Positions 26,765-36,700 of a DNA stretch of 64,000 bases are shown here, one piece after another (positions within the stretch are counted from its first letter, which is position 1; each line of letters opens with the position of its first letter). Origin of the DNA: Sphingobacterium sp. UBA2700 (lineage in GTDB: Bacteria; Bacteroidota; Bacteroidia; Sphingobacteriales; Sphingobacteriaceae); contig DELI01000007.1 in assembly GCA_002354335.1 (NCBI GenBank), positions 62,001 to 126,000 of the forward strand, written 5' to 3'. The notes below the pieces were generated by a model, which was not told where the DNA came from, ran no database searches, and saw nothing but the letters and a program-made list of their open reading frames with translations. The position numbers and the translations under genes were made by a program.

Positions 26765-27182
26765 GGCAGTCGATTTAAGGCAGATGTAAATTTCCTCTCG
26801 TCCTCCCGAACCTATCGCCAAAGTTAATCATCGATAGGCATGTGTGATAAACAATTTCTTAAAATCTGTATCAATTTTCTCGATTTGAAGAGAATCGGCA
26901 AGATGTTGCGAAAAAATTGAAGCCGAAGAAGGACGAGCTGTGAATACCTGCATACAGATTGTTCGGCGCTCTGCGTATATATTTTACCGCTTTCCTCATA
27001 AAAATATCCTATTCTCATAACAAAATGGTTACAATGACGTTAAAAGTATAGCCGTTCGTTCTGCTGTGTAATAAATTAGGATGCTTTTTCCTTATTGCTT
27101 AAACGTTTTACCTAAACCGTCCATAGCCGTTATACGTAGAGTGATTTATGATTACGATTCTTTTAACATTTTATTTAAACAT
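26765..27182. other. Divergent intergenic region, araC-type regulator / susC
   Basis: 418 bp with no supported gene; a 64-codon minus-strand frame at 26824-27018 has no recognisable features. Promoters for both flanking genes must lie here, but I could not assign boxes. Confidence 0.5.
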
Positions 27183-30100
27183 ATGATGCAAAACCTCTAT
27201 TATTCACTCTTCATGATCTGTGCGCTGATATTTTATGGGCAGCGTAGTGAGGCAAAAAATCTAAATAGCCTCCATCGGAATCACTTAAATTCGACTAAGC
27301 TGAAGTCCATTGCTAAGTTAGACTCTATCAAAATTACAGGAAAAGTAACTGACGCCAATGGCACTGCCTTGGAAGGGGTGGTGATTACGGAGAAGAACAC
27401 GACGAACTCCAGTATTTCCGATAAAGATGGTGCTTATGAGCTCTCCGCGGGAGCTAGCGGCACCTTGGTGTTTCTAAAGTCAGGCTTCCAAACAAAAGAA
27501 GTGCCCGTAAATAATCAAAAAGAAATTATTGTGAGCTTATTGGCTGGTGAAGACAAGCCGGAGGCTGCGGCTGAGCAGGACACTTTGAAAAAAGAAGTGC
27601 CTGATACGGTTGCGAAGCAAGTTCCCAAATCTAATGTACAGGCTCCGACAACGCAAGCTCAGGGTACCGTTAGTGGTACAGTTTCTGGCCCGTCGGGTCC
27701 TTTAGCTGGCGTTACGGTACAGGTGCGGGGCACGAGTGTGAGCAGCAGTACCGATCAAGACGGGAAGTTTGAAATTGCGGCGTCGCCAGGGCAGACCTTA
27801 ACCTTCAATTCGGTGGGCTATGCCCCTAGTAGTCGGACAGTGGGCGATAGCAAGACGCTTCAGGTTACTCTCGAAACGGAGACCAATACCATTGAATCAG
27901 TACAGGTCGTTGCTGTTGGTTATGGTACGATGAAACGTGCAACCTTGCCTACGGCGGTATCCAGTATTGGCGCCTCGGAAATTGAAAATGAAGTGTTGCC
28001 AAGTATTACACAAGCTATCCAAGGGAAAGCCGGCGGTGTGCAGGTGACGCAGAAATCGGGTTCTCCAGGTTCAGGAATTAATATCCGCGTGCGTGGTACG
28101 ACCTCTATTAATGCGAGTTCAGATCCCTTATATGTGGTTGACGGTATTCCAGTGAACAGCACGACAAACTTTACCGGGGGTTCGAGCTTTGAGCTTGGAG
28201 GTGGAACGCAGGGTATCAATGTGTTGGCATCGATCAACCCTTCGGATGTGCAATCCATTGAGATATTGAAGGATGCGGCTTCGTCATCCATTTACGGATC
28301 CCGCGCGGCTAATGGCGTGGTGCTGATAACGACAAAAAAAGGAGTTGCAGGCAAAAGTGAGTTTAATTTCAATATGTATGAAGGCTTTTCGAATGTTCCG
28401 CGCGAGCGCTATCATAAAATGATGAATACCACGCAGTATCAGGATTACATGACTGATATGTATAAATATGTGAAGGAGAATAATCCCAATGCGACGATCC
28501 CTGATCAGATTTTTGCAAATCCGGATGTGAATACGGACTGGCAGGATGCGATCTTCCGCACCGCTCCAACGAGAAGCTATGAGCTATCGGCGAGCGGCGG
28601 CAGTGAGAAAACGCAGTATTACACTTCAGTTGGCTATATGCGACAGGGGGGGGTATTGTTGAATTCTGATTTCAACAGGCTGAGTGGCCGTTTAAACCTG
28701 AATCATCAGCATAATGAGAAGTTGCGCTTTGCTGCTTCGATTAACCTGACACGTGCTATCAATCAGCGGGTTCAGGAGGAAAACTCCAAAGAGGGTCCGA
28801 CGAAGAACGGGATTTTCTCGCCACCTAATATCGGAATCTATGATGCGCAGGGGAATTATGCTTATGATATGGTCACGAGAACCCGTGAGAACCCTGTAGC
28901 GATGTTAGAATTGCCGACCAACGAAGCGAATACTTTCCGTGCATTAGCGAATGCAAGTGCTGAGTATAGCTTTATTCCTGAATTAACGTTGAAGACGAGC
29001 TTTGGAACCGATATCAGTTTTATCGACGAGACCTTCTTTATGCCACCAATCGGGCTTCGCTCCTGGGCGAGTCGTGGAGGTGTAGGCGCAAGAAGAAATA
29101 CCAGAGACCAGTTATGGATCAATGAGACGACTTTGACCTACGATAAAACGGTAGGCGATCACTACTTCAATGCCTTAGCAGGGTTCTCGGTGCAAGAGTC
29201 TCGATTGGAATTTGTACATGGGCAGCGTTCGAATTTTCCGAGCAACGATATCAATCAGCTCGTTGCGGGCGGTATAGTCGATAATGCGAACGCCTTTCCT
29301 GAGGAATGGGCAATTGCGTCGGGGTTTGCCAGGGTAAATTATAATTACTTGGAAAAATATATCTTAAATCTAAACTTGAGAGCTGATGGCTCCTCACGAT
29401 TTGGTGCGGATAATCGTTGGGCATATTTCCCATCGGTTGCTGCTGCCTGGAGAATTAATCAGGAGGATTTCTTAAAAGACAATAAAACCTTCAGTGATTT
29501 GAAGCTTCGTGCAAGCTGGGGTATTACCGGGAATCAGAACATTGGTAACTATGCTAGCCGTTCTCTGTATTCTGCGGGGAATAACTACATGGGCGTACCG
29601 GGATTTGTTCCGAATGTCTTGGGAGATCAAGGCTTGAAATGGGAAACGACCATGCAGTGGAATGTGGGTACCGATGTTGGTCTTTTCAATAACCGAATCT
29701 CTTTGTTGGCAGATTATTACCATAAGAAAACGACTGACCTGCTATTGGGCATGCCGATTCTGCTGAGTTCAGGATTCGGGACTTATTTTACGAATGCTGG
29801 TAATATCGAGAATAAGGGTTTTGAGTTCGAATTAAGTTCAAAGAATTTAGTCGGTGAGTTTAAATGGTCAACTTCCTTGAACATGACTTTCAATAGGAAT
29901 AAGATTTTGAAGCTTGCGGATGGTGTTGACGAAATGTTCGGTGGTATCGAAGGGGTGAACCGTGCGCGGATAGGCGAGCCGCTGGGTGTTTTTTACGGAT
30001 ATAAAGCGGTAGGTGTGAATACGCAGACGGGTATGATCGATTACCAAGCTCATGACGGCTCTGTTGGTCCGCCGAAGGATAATAATTTCTATAAGATTGG

Positions 30101-30620
30101 CGATCCGAATCCCCAGTTCTTCGGAGGTATCAGCAATAACTTCAGCTACAAAAACTTTGATTTAAGTATCCTGGGGCAATTTACCTATGGCAATGATATT
30201 CTGAACTATGGTTTAGCAAATGGTTTGGAAGGCTATAATGTGAGCTCGAATGCATTCGTAGACTGGGAGCGGAGATGGAGACAGCCGGGCGATATAACCG
30301 ATGTACCTAGACCGACGCCGAGCAACTCCGACAATGGTAAAGTATCTACTCGATTTATTCAGGATGGTTCTTTTTTCAGGATTCGTAATGTTACTTTTGG
30401 CTATACCTTGCCAGAGTCTATTTCGGAAAAAATCAGAATGAAAAAGCTTCGTTGGTATTTCACCGTGCAGAACGCTTATGTCTTTACGAACTACAGAGGT
30501 TTTGACCCCGAAGTAAGCTCGAGCCATGGCGGCGCGAATGCAGGTCTTATTTATGGATATGACTATGGAAGTTATCCGCAGCCAAGAATGTTTACTACCG
30601 GCTTTAACATCACGTTCTAA
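27183..30620 (+). CDS. SusC/RagA-family transporter with two N-terminal carboxypeptidase-like domains
   Basis: The ATG at 27183 (MMQNLYYSLFMICALIFYGQ) is chosen because it starts the hydrophobic signal; the frame extends 102 bp further upstream without coding character. The 1145-residue protein has two regulatory domains in tandem, ITGKVTDANGTALEGVVITEKN and VSGTVSGPSGPLAGVTVQVRG, joined by a charged linker (KPEAAAEQDTLKKEVPDTVA). Then come VVAVGYGTMKRATLPTAVSS, the plug (IRVRGTTSINASSDPLYVVD) and a barrel ending MFTTGFNITF. One such domain is usual, so the duplication is notable. Partner SusD follows 17 bp later. Confidence 0.9.
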   Translation: MMQNLYYSLFMICALIFYGQRSEAKNLNSLHRNHLNSTKLKSIAKLDSIKITGKVTDANGTALEGVVITEKNTTNSSISDKDGAYELSAGASGTLVFLKSGFQTKEVPVNNQKEIIVSLLAGEDKPEAAAEQDTLKKEVPDTVAKQVPKSNVQAPTTQAQGTVSGTVSGPSGPLAGVTVQVRGTSVSSSTDQDGKFEIAASPGQTLTFNSVGYAPSSRTVGDSKTLQVTLETETNTIESVQVVAVGYGTMKRATLPTAVSSIGASEIENEVLPSITQAIQGKAGGVQVTQKSGSPGSGINIRVRGTTSINASSDPLYVVDGIPVNSTTNFTGGSSFELGGGTQGINVLASINPSDVQSIEILKDAASSSIYGSRAANGVVLITTKKGVAGKSEFNFNMYEGFSNVPRERYHKMMNTTQYQDYMTDMYKYVKENNPNATIPDQIFANPDVNTDWQDAIFRTAPTRSYELSASGGSEKTQYYTSVGYMRQGGVLLNSDFNRLSGRLNLNHQHNEKLRFAASINLTRAINQRVQEENSKEGPTKNGIFSPPNIGIYDAQGNYAYDMVTRTRENPVAMLELPTNEANTFRALANASAEYSFIPELTLKTSFGTDISFIDETFFMPPIGLRSWASRGGVGARRNTRDQLWINETTLTYDKTVGDHYFNALAGFSVQESRLEFVHGQRSNFPSNDINQLVAGGIVDNANAFPEEWAIASGFARVNYNYLEKYILNLNLRADGSSRFGADNRWAYFPSVAAAWRINQEDFLKDNKTFSDLKLRASWGITGNQNIGNYASRSLYSAGNNYMGVPGFVPNVLGDQGLKWETTMQWNVGTDVGLFNNRISLLADYYHKKTTDLLLGMPILLSSGFGTYFTNAGNIENKGFEFELSSKNLVGEFKWSTSLNMTFNRNKILKLADGVDEMFGGIEGVNRARIGEPLGVFYGYKAVGVNTQTGMIDYQAHDGSVGPPKDNNFYKIGDPNPQFFGGISNNFSYKNFDLSILGQFTYGNDILNYGLANGLEGYNVSSNAFVDWERRWRQPGDITDVPRPTPSNSDNGKVSTRFIQDGSFFRIRNVTFGYTLPESISEKIRMKKLRWYFTVQNAYVFTNYRGFDPEVSSSHGGANAGLIYGYDYGSYPQPRMFTTGFNITF

Positions 30621-30637
30621 CTATAATTGCAAAACAC

Positions 30638-32026
30638 ATGAAAAAGAATATAATCAGATTATTAATATGTTGCGGGTTAGGGCTATCGGTTTCTTCCTGT
30701 GATAAGTTTTTGGATCGCGAGCCGTTAGGACAGATCGGTGCGAGCGAATATTTTAAGACGGAAACGAATGCGAATTCTGCAGTCATGGGAATGTACCGGA
30801 CGATGATGAATTCCTTTTCTTTCGGGCAATCCTTTATTACAGTTCCGGAGTTCTCGGCGGTTCATATTGAGCATTCCGCGAAATTTCAGGAGTACGAGTT
30901 GATGGCGATTCATAAGATCAATACGGTGAATCCATGGATGAAGAATATATGGCAGGCGGCCTATACAACCATTAACGCGGCAAACAATATTATTGCGGAG
31001 GTTCCTAATATGGCTGAGGGATCGATTTCGAATGAAAAGAGAGATCAGTTTGTTGGGGAAGCGAAGTTTGTGCGCGCGTTGAACTTTTTCTTCTTGGTTC
31101 GTGCGTTTGGTAATATACCAGTGCCATTAACGGCGACGAAGGAGGGGACAGCTCATGATTTGGATCAGTCGGCACCTGCCGAAGTGTACAAGCAGATTGT
31201 TCAGGATTTGACAGATGCGAGCAGCTTACTGCCTGTGAATAATCCGAATACGGGTGATGCCGTTCGTGGAAGAGCTTCGCATTGGGCAGCAAAGGCGCTG
31301 TTGTCGAAGGTTTACTTATATCAAGGTTCATTGACGAATGATTACTCAAAGGCAGCAAGTTTAGCGGAGGAGGTTATCAAATCTGGCAAATATTCGTTGG
31401 CTAGTGATTTCAGCTCGATATGGATAACAGAGAATAGTGCGGAAGCGATTTTTGAGCTTCAGTTTGATGGTCAAGCAACTAATCCCTTGGCCTCTGTCGC
31501 AAATAACAATGCGAGTGTTTTGTTCTTTGCAAAAGAGCCTTTCATTGATGGCTTGTTTGAGGCGACAGATAAGCGGAAGGCTTTTTCCTATAAAAAAGAG
31601 GCTTTGAAGACTGACCCAAAGACTACGAGAGCGTTTATGGGGAAATTTCCAAACTTCTCTCCGGCCAGTCAGAACTTTCCAGCAATCCGATTGGCGGAGC
31701 TGTATTTAATTCATGCGGAAGCGAAAGCCAGAGTTGACAACAGTGTCAGCGCGGCATCTTACGCTTCTTTGAAAATGGTTCAAGATCGCGCAGGTATCAG
31801 CAAGCCGATCAGCACCTACACAAGCTTGGCGGATTATATTACAGCCATACAGGATGAAAAAGAGCGAGAGCTAGTTTTTGAGGGGGAAACTTGGTTTGAT
31901 CAATGCCGTACGAAATACGCTTTGAAAAAGCACAGTACGTTGACCAGTGAGAACTTTTTCCTATATCCAATCCCTGTGGATGAGATTAATCAAAGTAGTA
32001 AATTAAAGCAGAATCCGGGATATTAA
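30638..32026 (+). CDS. SusD-like outer-membrane lipoprotein
   Basis: 462 residues. Signal MKKNIIRLLICCGLGLSVSSC, then DKFLDREPLGQIGASEYF. The helical core contains GEAKFVRALNFFFLVRAFGNIPVP, abbreviated here to its key words GEAKFVRALNFFF and RAFGNIPVP, and the C-terminus has DEKERELVFEGETWFDQCR and ends YPIPVDEINQSSKLKQNPGY. Partner of the preceding SusC and closed by an intrinsic terminator. No enzyme is encoded with the pair, so the substrate is open. Confidence 0.92.
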   Translation: MKKNIIRLLICCGLGLSVSSCDKFLDREPLGQIGASEYFKTETNANSAVMGMYRTMMNSFSFGQSFITVPEFSAVHIEHSAKFQEYELMAIHKINTVNPWMKNIWQAAYTTINAANNIIAEVPNMAEGSISNEKRDQFVGEAKFVRALNFFFLVRAFGNIPVPLTATKEGTAHDLDQSAPAEVYKQIVQDLTDASSLLPVNNPNTGDAVRGRASHWAAKALLSKVYLYQGSLTNDYSKAASLAEEVIKSGKYSLASDFSSIWITENSAEAIFELQFDGQATNPLASVANNNASVLFFAKEPFIDGLFEATDKRKAFSYKKEALKTDPKTTRAFMGKFPNFSPASQNFPAIRLAELYLIHAEAKARVDNSVSAASYASLKMVQDRAGISKPISTYTSLADYITAIQDEKERELVFEGETWFDQCRTKYALKKHSTLTSENFFLYPIPVDEINQSSKLKQNPGY

Positions 32027-32040
32027 TAGGATTCGATAGG

Positions 32041-32076
32041 TATAGCGCTCAATAGCATTGGGCGCTATATTTTTTT
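32041..32076 (+). terminator. Intrinsic terminator after the third SusC-SusD pair
   Basis: TATAGCGCTCAA and TTGGGCGCTATA form a long stem with one mismatch, followed by a T-rich tract (TTTTTTT), 15 bp after the susD stop. Confidence 0.8.
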
Positions 32077-32113
32077 CTAGATAGTCGGGTTTTAAGTGTC
32101 GTGAAGAAGTGTG

Positions 32114-33917
32114 TTACGGCTCGATGGATCGAAGAAATTGCTCCAGGTCGCTTTCTTTCGGTAGTTCGAATTTCTGTTTTAAGCGGTATTTGAACATTCT
32201 TACACTTTGAGCTTCAATATGCAGCACCTGCGCTATTTGTTTCGTGCTCATCTGAAGGTAGATATATGCGCAATATCGTAAATCAAGGGCGGTAAGTTTA
32301 TTATTGGATTTCTCCATGAGGCGTTGGAAGAAGTTGGGATGGAGTTGAGAAATCTGCCAGCGAATGTCTTCGAAGTCCGCATTTAGCAGCGCTTCTTCTT
32401 TTAAAAGTTTGTTGATGTCTTGTGCATCTCCTGCTTGCAATTTCAGTTTAATCTGCTTGAGCATGTCATTCTTATGCTCAATTAATAAGCTATTAGCTAA
32501 AGCTTCTTTTTGTAGTTGCTGATGTTTCAATTCGAGTAGGTCTTGTTCGGCTTTTAGTCTAGCCTGCTCTTCTTTTTCTAGCCGTACCTGCATCTTTGCT
32601 GTTTGTTCAGCATCCTCCTTTTCCTTAGCGAGTTTCTTTTCCCGCTCGATGGAGTAGCGTAATTTATAATGATACGACCGGAACATAAATCCTAATCCCA
32701 ACAAAGCCAATAGCGCCACGCCTCCATAGAGGTAGTTCATGGTTTGCCGTAGATTCGCGGTTTCCGTCAAGAGTTTGAGCTGCTGATCCTTCTTTTCTGT
32801 CTCGTATTGCATTTCAAGCTTCTGCGCATTGAATATCTGAAGCTGATCAAAGTTCTTTTTTAACACTTCTTCAGCTTTTTCTTGACAGGCTATCGCTGTT
32901 GGGTAGTCCTTCTTTTTTTTACTGATGTCGACCAGGCCTTTATATAGCGTATGCTCTAACCAAAGCATGCTATTGTCGTTTTGCTGCTCAAATTGTTTAA
33001 CCTTCTAAGAGGTAATTTTCAGCGGTTTCCAGATCGCCCTCCGGCATAGCAAATTCGCTCTTTATTCCGTATATATTCACCCAGCGTTTGAACGGCGCTC
33101 GCTTTTCCTCTAAGGTAGTCTCCGCTATTTTAAGATATTTGTAGGCCTCGACTTTTCGGGTAGTCAGGGACTCCGAGGAATGTTCTAGGAGATAATTTGC
33201 GAAATTGATCATCATGATGACCAGCGTGCTGCCGCTCACTTCTGTGGGATGGCTTTGATATGTTTTATATGCTTTTTGTAGGTAAAATTGATTACTATCC
33301 AAGTCGGATACTTTGTTGTTTTCTCGGAAGCGAAAGAGGTAGATGGCAGATAGACCTAGATCTACATTGGCTTTGTAATTAGGATTTCCACTTTGCTGCG
33401 CATACTTATCACATTCTTTGATATACTGCATCATCTTATCTTCGTCCTTCCATCCGCTATAGGTAGCATATAAGAGGTAGTTTAGATGATACTTGAGGTC
33501 TAGGTGTCCTTCTTGGTTTTCTATAAGTTGGAGCCCTGTTATAGCGTCTTTTACCACCTCGTCCGGCAAATTGAAAAAGCTATTTAGCAGACTTTTGAAT
33601 CGAAAAGCTACCGCTTTGGAAACCGGGCTCTTCGCATTCGGTAGAAATTCAAGGCTTTTTTCAATAGCTTCTCTCGCCAATTTCACACTGTCAATATTGA
33701 TATAAAGCCCGCCTAAATATCCATAAAGCTGTGTGAGATCATCCTCCGTATTCTTTGGATTAGCAATCGCGTTCTCTATAGTTTTGATACCCTCATCAAA
33801 CTTATTCTTCTGCGAGAGTTGCTCCACCTTACTTATGCACTTTTCAGTAGATTGGCGTAGCACTTGCGCATGGGTAGAGAATGATAGCAGTGATAAAAAG
33901 GTGAGAATAATTCGCAT
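32114..33917 (-). pseudogene. TPR / coiled-coil / HTH regulator split by a one-base frameshift
   Basis: Two frames make one protein. The first (33917-32997, 306 aa) has a signal-like start (MRIILTFLSLLSFSTHAQ) and TPR-like helices, ending AENYLLEG. The second runs from about 33000 to 32114 and reads VKQFEQQNDNSMLWLEHTLY, a TPR end, a membrane segment (NYLYGGVALLALLGLGFMF), a long coiled coil rich in E/K/Q, and a LuxR-like HTH (LTALDLRYCAYIYLQMSTKQ, then IAQVLHIEAQSVRMFKYRLK). Removing one G near 33000 joins them smoothly (LLE-VKQF). This is a known Bacteroidota one-component regulator layout. Either the gene is broken or the base is a consensus error. It converges on the SusC-SusD pair. Confidence 0.75.
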
Positions 33918-34222
33918 AGGTGATTGACTATTAGTATATACAATCTATAAATTATTTTCTAAATAGCCCTGATGGGATCAGTTTGAAGCGAGTGCGTTTA
34001 TTGGACTAAAAGTCCGTGGAGCACTTTCAGGTACATTTTGGTAGATAAAATGTATATACGAATGTATGTAGTCTGTATTGGAGTATAACAAGCGATTAGC
34101 CCCAAATGTAGCAGATATGGTCACATTCGTTAAATCAAGTTCTCATGCATAATTGGTATTCAATAAGTACATAAAAAAGCCGTCTTTATGGACGGCTCTA
34201 AATGTCTTTATTTTTTGAAAGC
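33918..34222. other. Intergenic region with a minus-strand terminator
   Basis: 305 bp without a supported gene. At 34178-34197 AGCCGTC/GACGGCT form a hairpin followed on the minus strand by T6 (34172-34177), a terminator for the small membrane-protein gene at 34223. Two isolated GTATATAC words are discussed as rejected. Confidence 0.6.
34172..34197 (-). terminator. Intrinsic terminator of the small membrane-protein gene
   Basis: Seven-base stem AGCCGTC/GACGGCT with loop TTTATG, followed on the minus strand by six T, 26 bp past the stop at 34223. Confidence 0.7.
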
Positions 34223-34477
34223 TTATATAACGCGCTGCGTTCTAGTACGCAGCTCTTGCTTAATTTCTCTTAATTTTAATAATCCTGGAAGCGTACTTAA
34301 AATAGATGCAATCACTAACACAGGCAATACAATATCCTGTTGTTGATTCAAATAGATCGTTGCGAAGCTCAACATGATGATATTTAACATCAAAGAAGCT
34401 AATACGAAATTATAACTATTCCTGCGTTGAATATTTAGTTGTCTATTGCTTAACTCAGAGACATTATAATTCTTCAT
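34223..34477 (-). CDS. Small two-helix membrane protein
   Basis: 84 residues. A polar N-terminus (MKNYNVSELSNRQLNIQRRN) is followed by two membrane segments (FVLASLMLNIIMLSFATIYL and IVLPVLVIASILSTLPGLL) and a basic tail (KLREIKQELRTRTQRVI). Its own terminator lies just downstream, which supports it as a real gene. No family recognised. It stands alone between the split regulator and the fimbrillin-like locus. Confidence 0.7.
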   Translation of the reverse strand: MKNYNVSELSNRQLNIQRRNSYNFVLASLMLNIIMLSFATIYLNQQQDIVLPVLVIASILSTLPGLLKLREIKQELRTRTQRVI

Positions 34478-34917
34478 GATCTATTTCTAAATTTTAACCT
34501 AGCATCAGTACACATTTTAGTAATGTACCAATGGAAAGTTTAAACTTAGGAAATAGTAGGAGTAAGTGCAATAGTTTTTTTTACTTTTATTCAAAGCTTT
34601 TTAAAAGATTAAAGAAAAGCTGTAGAAAATAAGCCACATGCGCTATCGATTTTCAGTCATTACATAACATTTGTAATGTATCATGTAACAACCGCCATTA
34701 CACGTTTCTGCCGGACGCGTAATGGCTTATTGGGGATAACCTTAAACAATCAATGTTAAAATCATCAAAAAAAACAGTGTTGTTTAAGCCAATTGGTTGT
34801 CTACATGTTTGCATGTTTTAATTTCCTGCTGTTCTAACGCATCGCACGTTTTTAAACGGAGTTTGAAGGATGTTGAAACTTCCTATGATATTGATGTTTA
34901 GCAATTCAGTTTCCATT
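34478..34917. other. Intergenic region with inverted repeats
   Basis: 440 bp with no gene found. Its notable content is the pair of CATTAC-based inverted repeats at 34658-34726. Confidence 0.5.
34658..34726. repeat. Two CATTAC-based inverted repeats
   Basis: CATTACA/TGTAATG (34658-34664 and 34672-34678) and GCCATTAC/GTAATGGC (34694-34701 and 34719-34726, extended inside by CGT/ACG) lie 15 bp apart. Neither is followed by a T tract on either strand, so they look like protein-binding or RNA-structure elements rather than terminators. Confidence 0.45.
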
Positions 34918-36470
34918 CTATTGAAGAAGGCGTTTGAGAGGTAAAGCTCTGGAACCTGCATTAATCAACGGAGGTAAAGCTATTATCTCATTGGAAGTCC
35001 ACACGTTAGCAGAGTTTCCGAAGCTATTTCCAAAGTCTAAGCTTAGTAGCTCAAATATACTGATTGCATTACCCTGTCCATTGTAGTTGAAACGGAGTTT
35101 ATTGCTCGGGTAAGGAGCTGCTGTTCCGCTAGCGGGGTATTCATAATAGCCCAATCCACCGACATTTCCCCTACTTCCCGAATGGGATAACAGATTGTCG
35201 TAGTCTGCTTCCGTAGCAATGCGCCATACGCCTTCCGGATACACTAAGCTGCATGGGTCTACATCTTGATCTCGAACGGCCCAGTTTTCAGGAAGGTGCG
35301 CTTTGAAAGCGAAGTAACTATTACGACTGCTATTGTGGTTGTAGGTGTGGTTAAAACGGTAAGGGTTGTGCCCCGCTTCATAATAGATATTCTGTCTTGC
35401 CCATTTTACGGTTCCCACGGTTAACGCGGATTCGATCATATCTACACTAACTGTACGACTTACTCCTAAAGACGAATTAGCTAAATTGACCGACGAAAGC
35501 ACAACTGGCGTCGTAAAACTGCGTATACTGCCGTCATCGATATGGATGCTGAGTTTATTTAAGATAACCTGAAAATTGTTGATTGTATTCGGATTAGCGG
35601 TATAAAAGTAAGCAACGTTGCGGTCGCCATAAGCATATCCCGGCACTTGTTGAAAGTTAGAAGATACCGGCGTTGCGGAATAATTTCCCTCGTTGCTGAC
35701 TGCGCCAGTAAATAGATTTAATGTCACTTTCCCAAAATAATTACCACCAAACGTAATCTCCGCGGCGCTCAGGTCTGCAAACATTCCCATGGTGTTTAGC
35801 TCGACGGCAACTCTGGATAACTTATGTTTAAAAACAATACCTAATGGCGTGTTTCCCGTATTGGCCACTTCTATGGTGTCTGTAGCATAGAGTAAGTCAT
35901 AGTCTCGCCTGTAGGTATGTTTGGAGAAAGGGGGGCGGAGACATTCGGCAATGGGATGCTATTATCTCTATTGTAGGAGTATGCGATCCATCGATAGCTA
36001 GCACCTTTTACAACATCAATCTTTAGCTCCGTGCCGGCGGTCGCTTCGACATTCGCATGCAAACTGCCATCCATATTGCAAAGCAGCATCCTGAAGAGGA
36101 TTCCTGAGGCTACAGACTCTGCTCTGATACCTCCAGACGACTGCTTATTCTTACTTGATGATATCAGCCTGATCTTATCGTTTGTCTTATATTCATCGCG
36201 TTTAACATCGATGACATAATCGAGCGCCCCCTCGGTTTGGATGGTCGGGCGAGTAAGTATGGAACTTCTCACGTTGCTTGATGCCTTTTGGCCGTTTGGA
36301 TTATCTTCAGTCGCGATAGTCTCAGTTCCGAGAATGGAAACCGTCAATCCTGCGAGTTTAGATGGGTCGATCTCGTTAGAAACTTCCCTAGAGCAAGATG
36401 TTAAAATGAAGATGTAGAGGATCAAAAGCCCTATTATTTGAAACCTCTTATATATAATACGTTTTTTCAT
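34918..36470 (-). pseudogene. Fimbrillin-like / FISUMP-type surface lipoprotein, frame broken at a C6 tract
   Basis: The ATG at 36470 gives the lipoprotein signal MKKRIIYKRFQIIGLLILYI followed by FILTSC. The first frame stops at 35871; a second frame resumes through it. Adding one C to the C6 run (35930-35935, G on the plus strand) yields VSAPPFSKHTYRRDYDLLYA, then TDTIEVANTGNTPLGIVFKH, which is typical of fimbrillin-like proteins (FKHKLSRVAVELNT). The C-terminal part (GVWRIATEADYDNLLS; GYYEYPASG) resembles the FISUMP paralogous domain seen in surface adhesins. The full product would be about 517 residues. It may be phase-variable, mutant, or a sequencing error. A short peptide gene lies 35 bp upstream. 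Confidence 0.75.
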
Positions 36471-36505
36471 GTGAAAATCTATGTCGATTGTAGAAATAAT
36501 TAAGG

Positions 36506-36700
36506 TTAAAGTTCTCCTCTTACGGTATCTGAAGATTGTTCCGCGCCCCAAGGGTCAACGGCTGGCGTATATTCATTGGAGGAGTTCTCACCTCCGGATA
36601 CTGTTGCCGACGATTGAGCAATACCCGACTCCAGTTCGACAAACGTCCAGCTTATTTGAGCGCTTTTGTATTTTTGTTTCTGTTGTTCCATGTTTTTCAA
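36506..36700 (-). CDS. Short Trp/Glu-type peptide gene upstream of the fimbrillin-like gene
   Basis: 64 codons (or 61 from the ATG at 36691). The product begins with a basic, Gln/Lys-rich stretch (MKNMEQQKQKYKSAQISWTF) and continues VELESGIAQSSATVSGGENS, ending with an acidic Asn/Pro/Asp-rich tail. The pattern 'ELE.GIA..SA.V.GG' matches short Bacteroidota proteins I recall next to fimbrillin-like genes. It has no export signal. It lies 35 bp upstream of the fimbrillin-like start on the same strand, so the two are probably cotranscribed. Function unknown. Confidence 0.6.
   Translation of the reverse strand: MKNMEQQKQKYKSAQISWTFVELESGIAQSSATVSGGENSSNEYTPAVDPWGAEQSSDTVRGEL

Noticed and set aside
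26824..27018. 64-codon minus-strand frame between the AraC-type gene and susC
   Set aside because: No signal, motif or terminator; likely chance frame in a promoter region.
33934..34059. Two GTATATAC words (33934 and 34052) resembling the GntR operator core
   Set aside because: They lack the CTTGT/ACAAG arms on both sides, the region is AT-rich, and the nearby gene is not part of the GntR locus.
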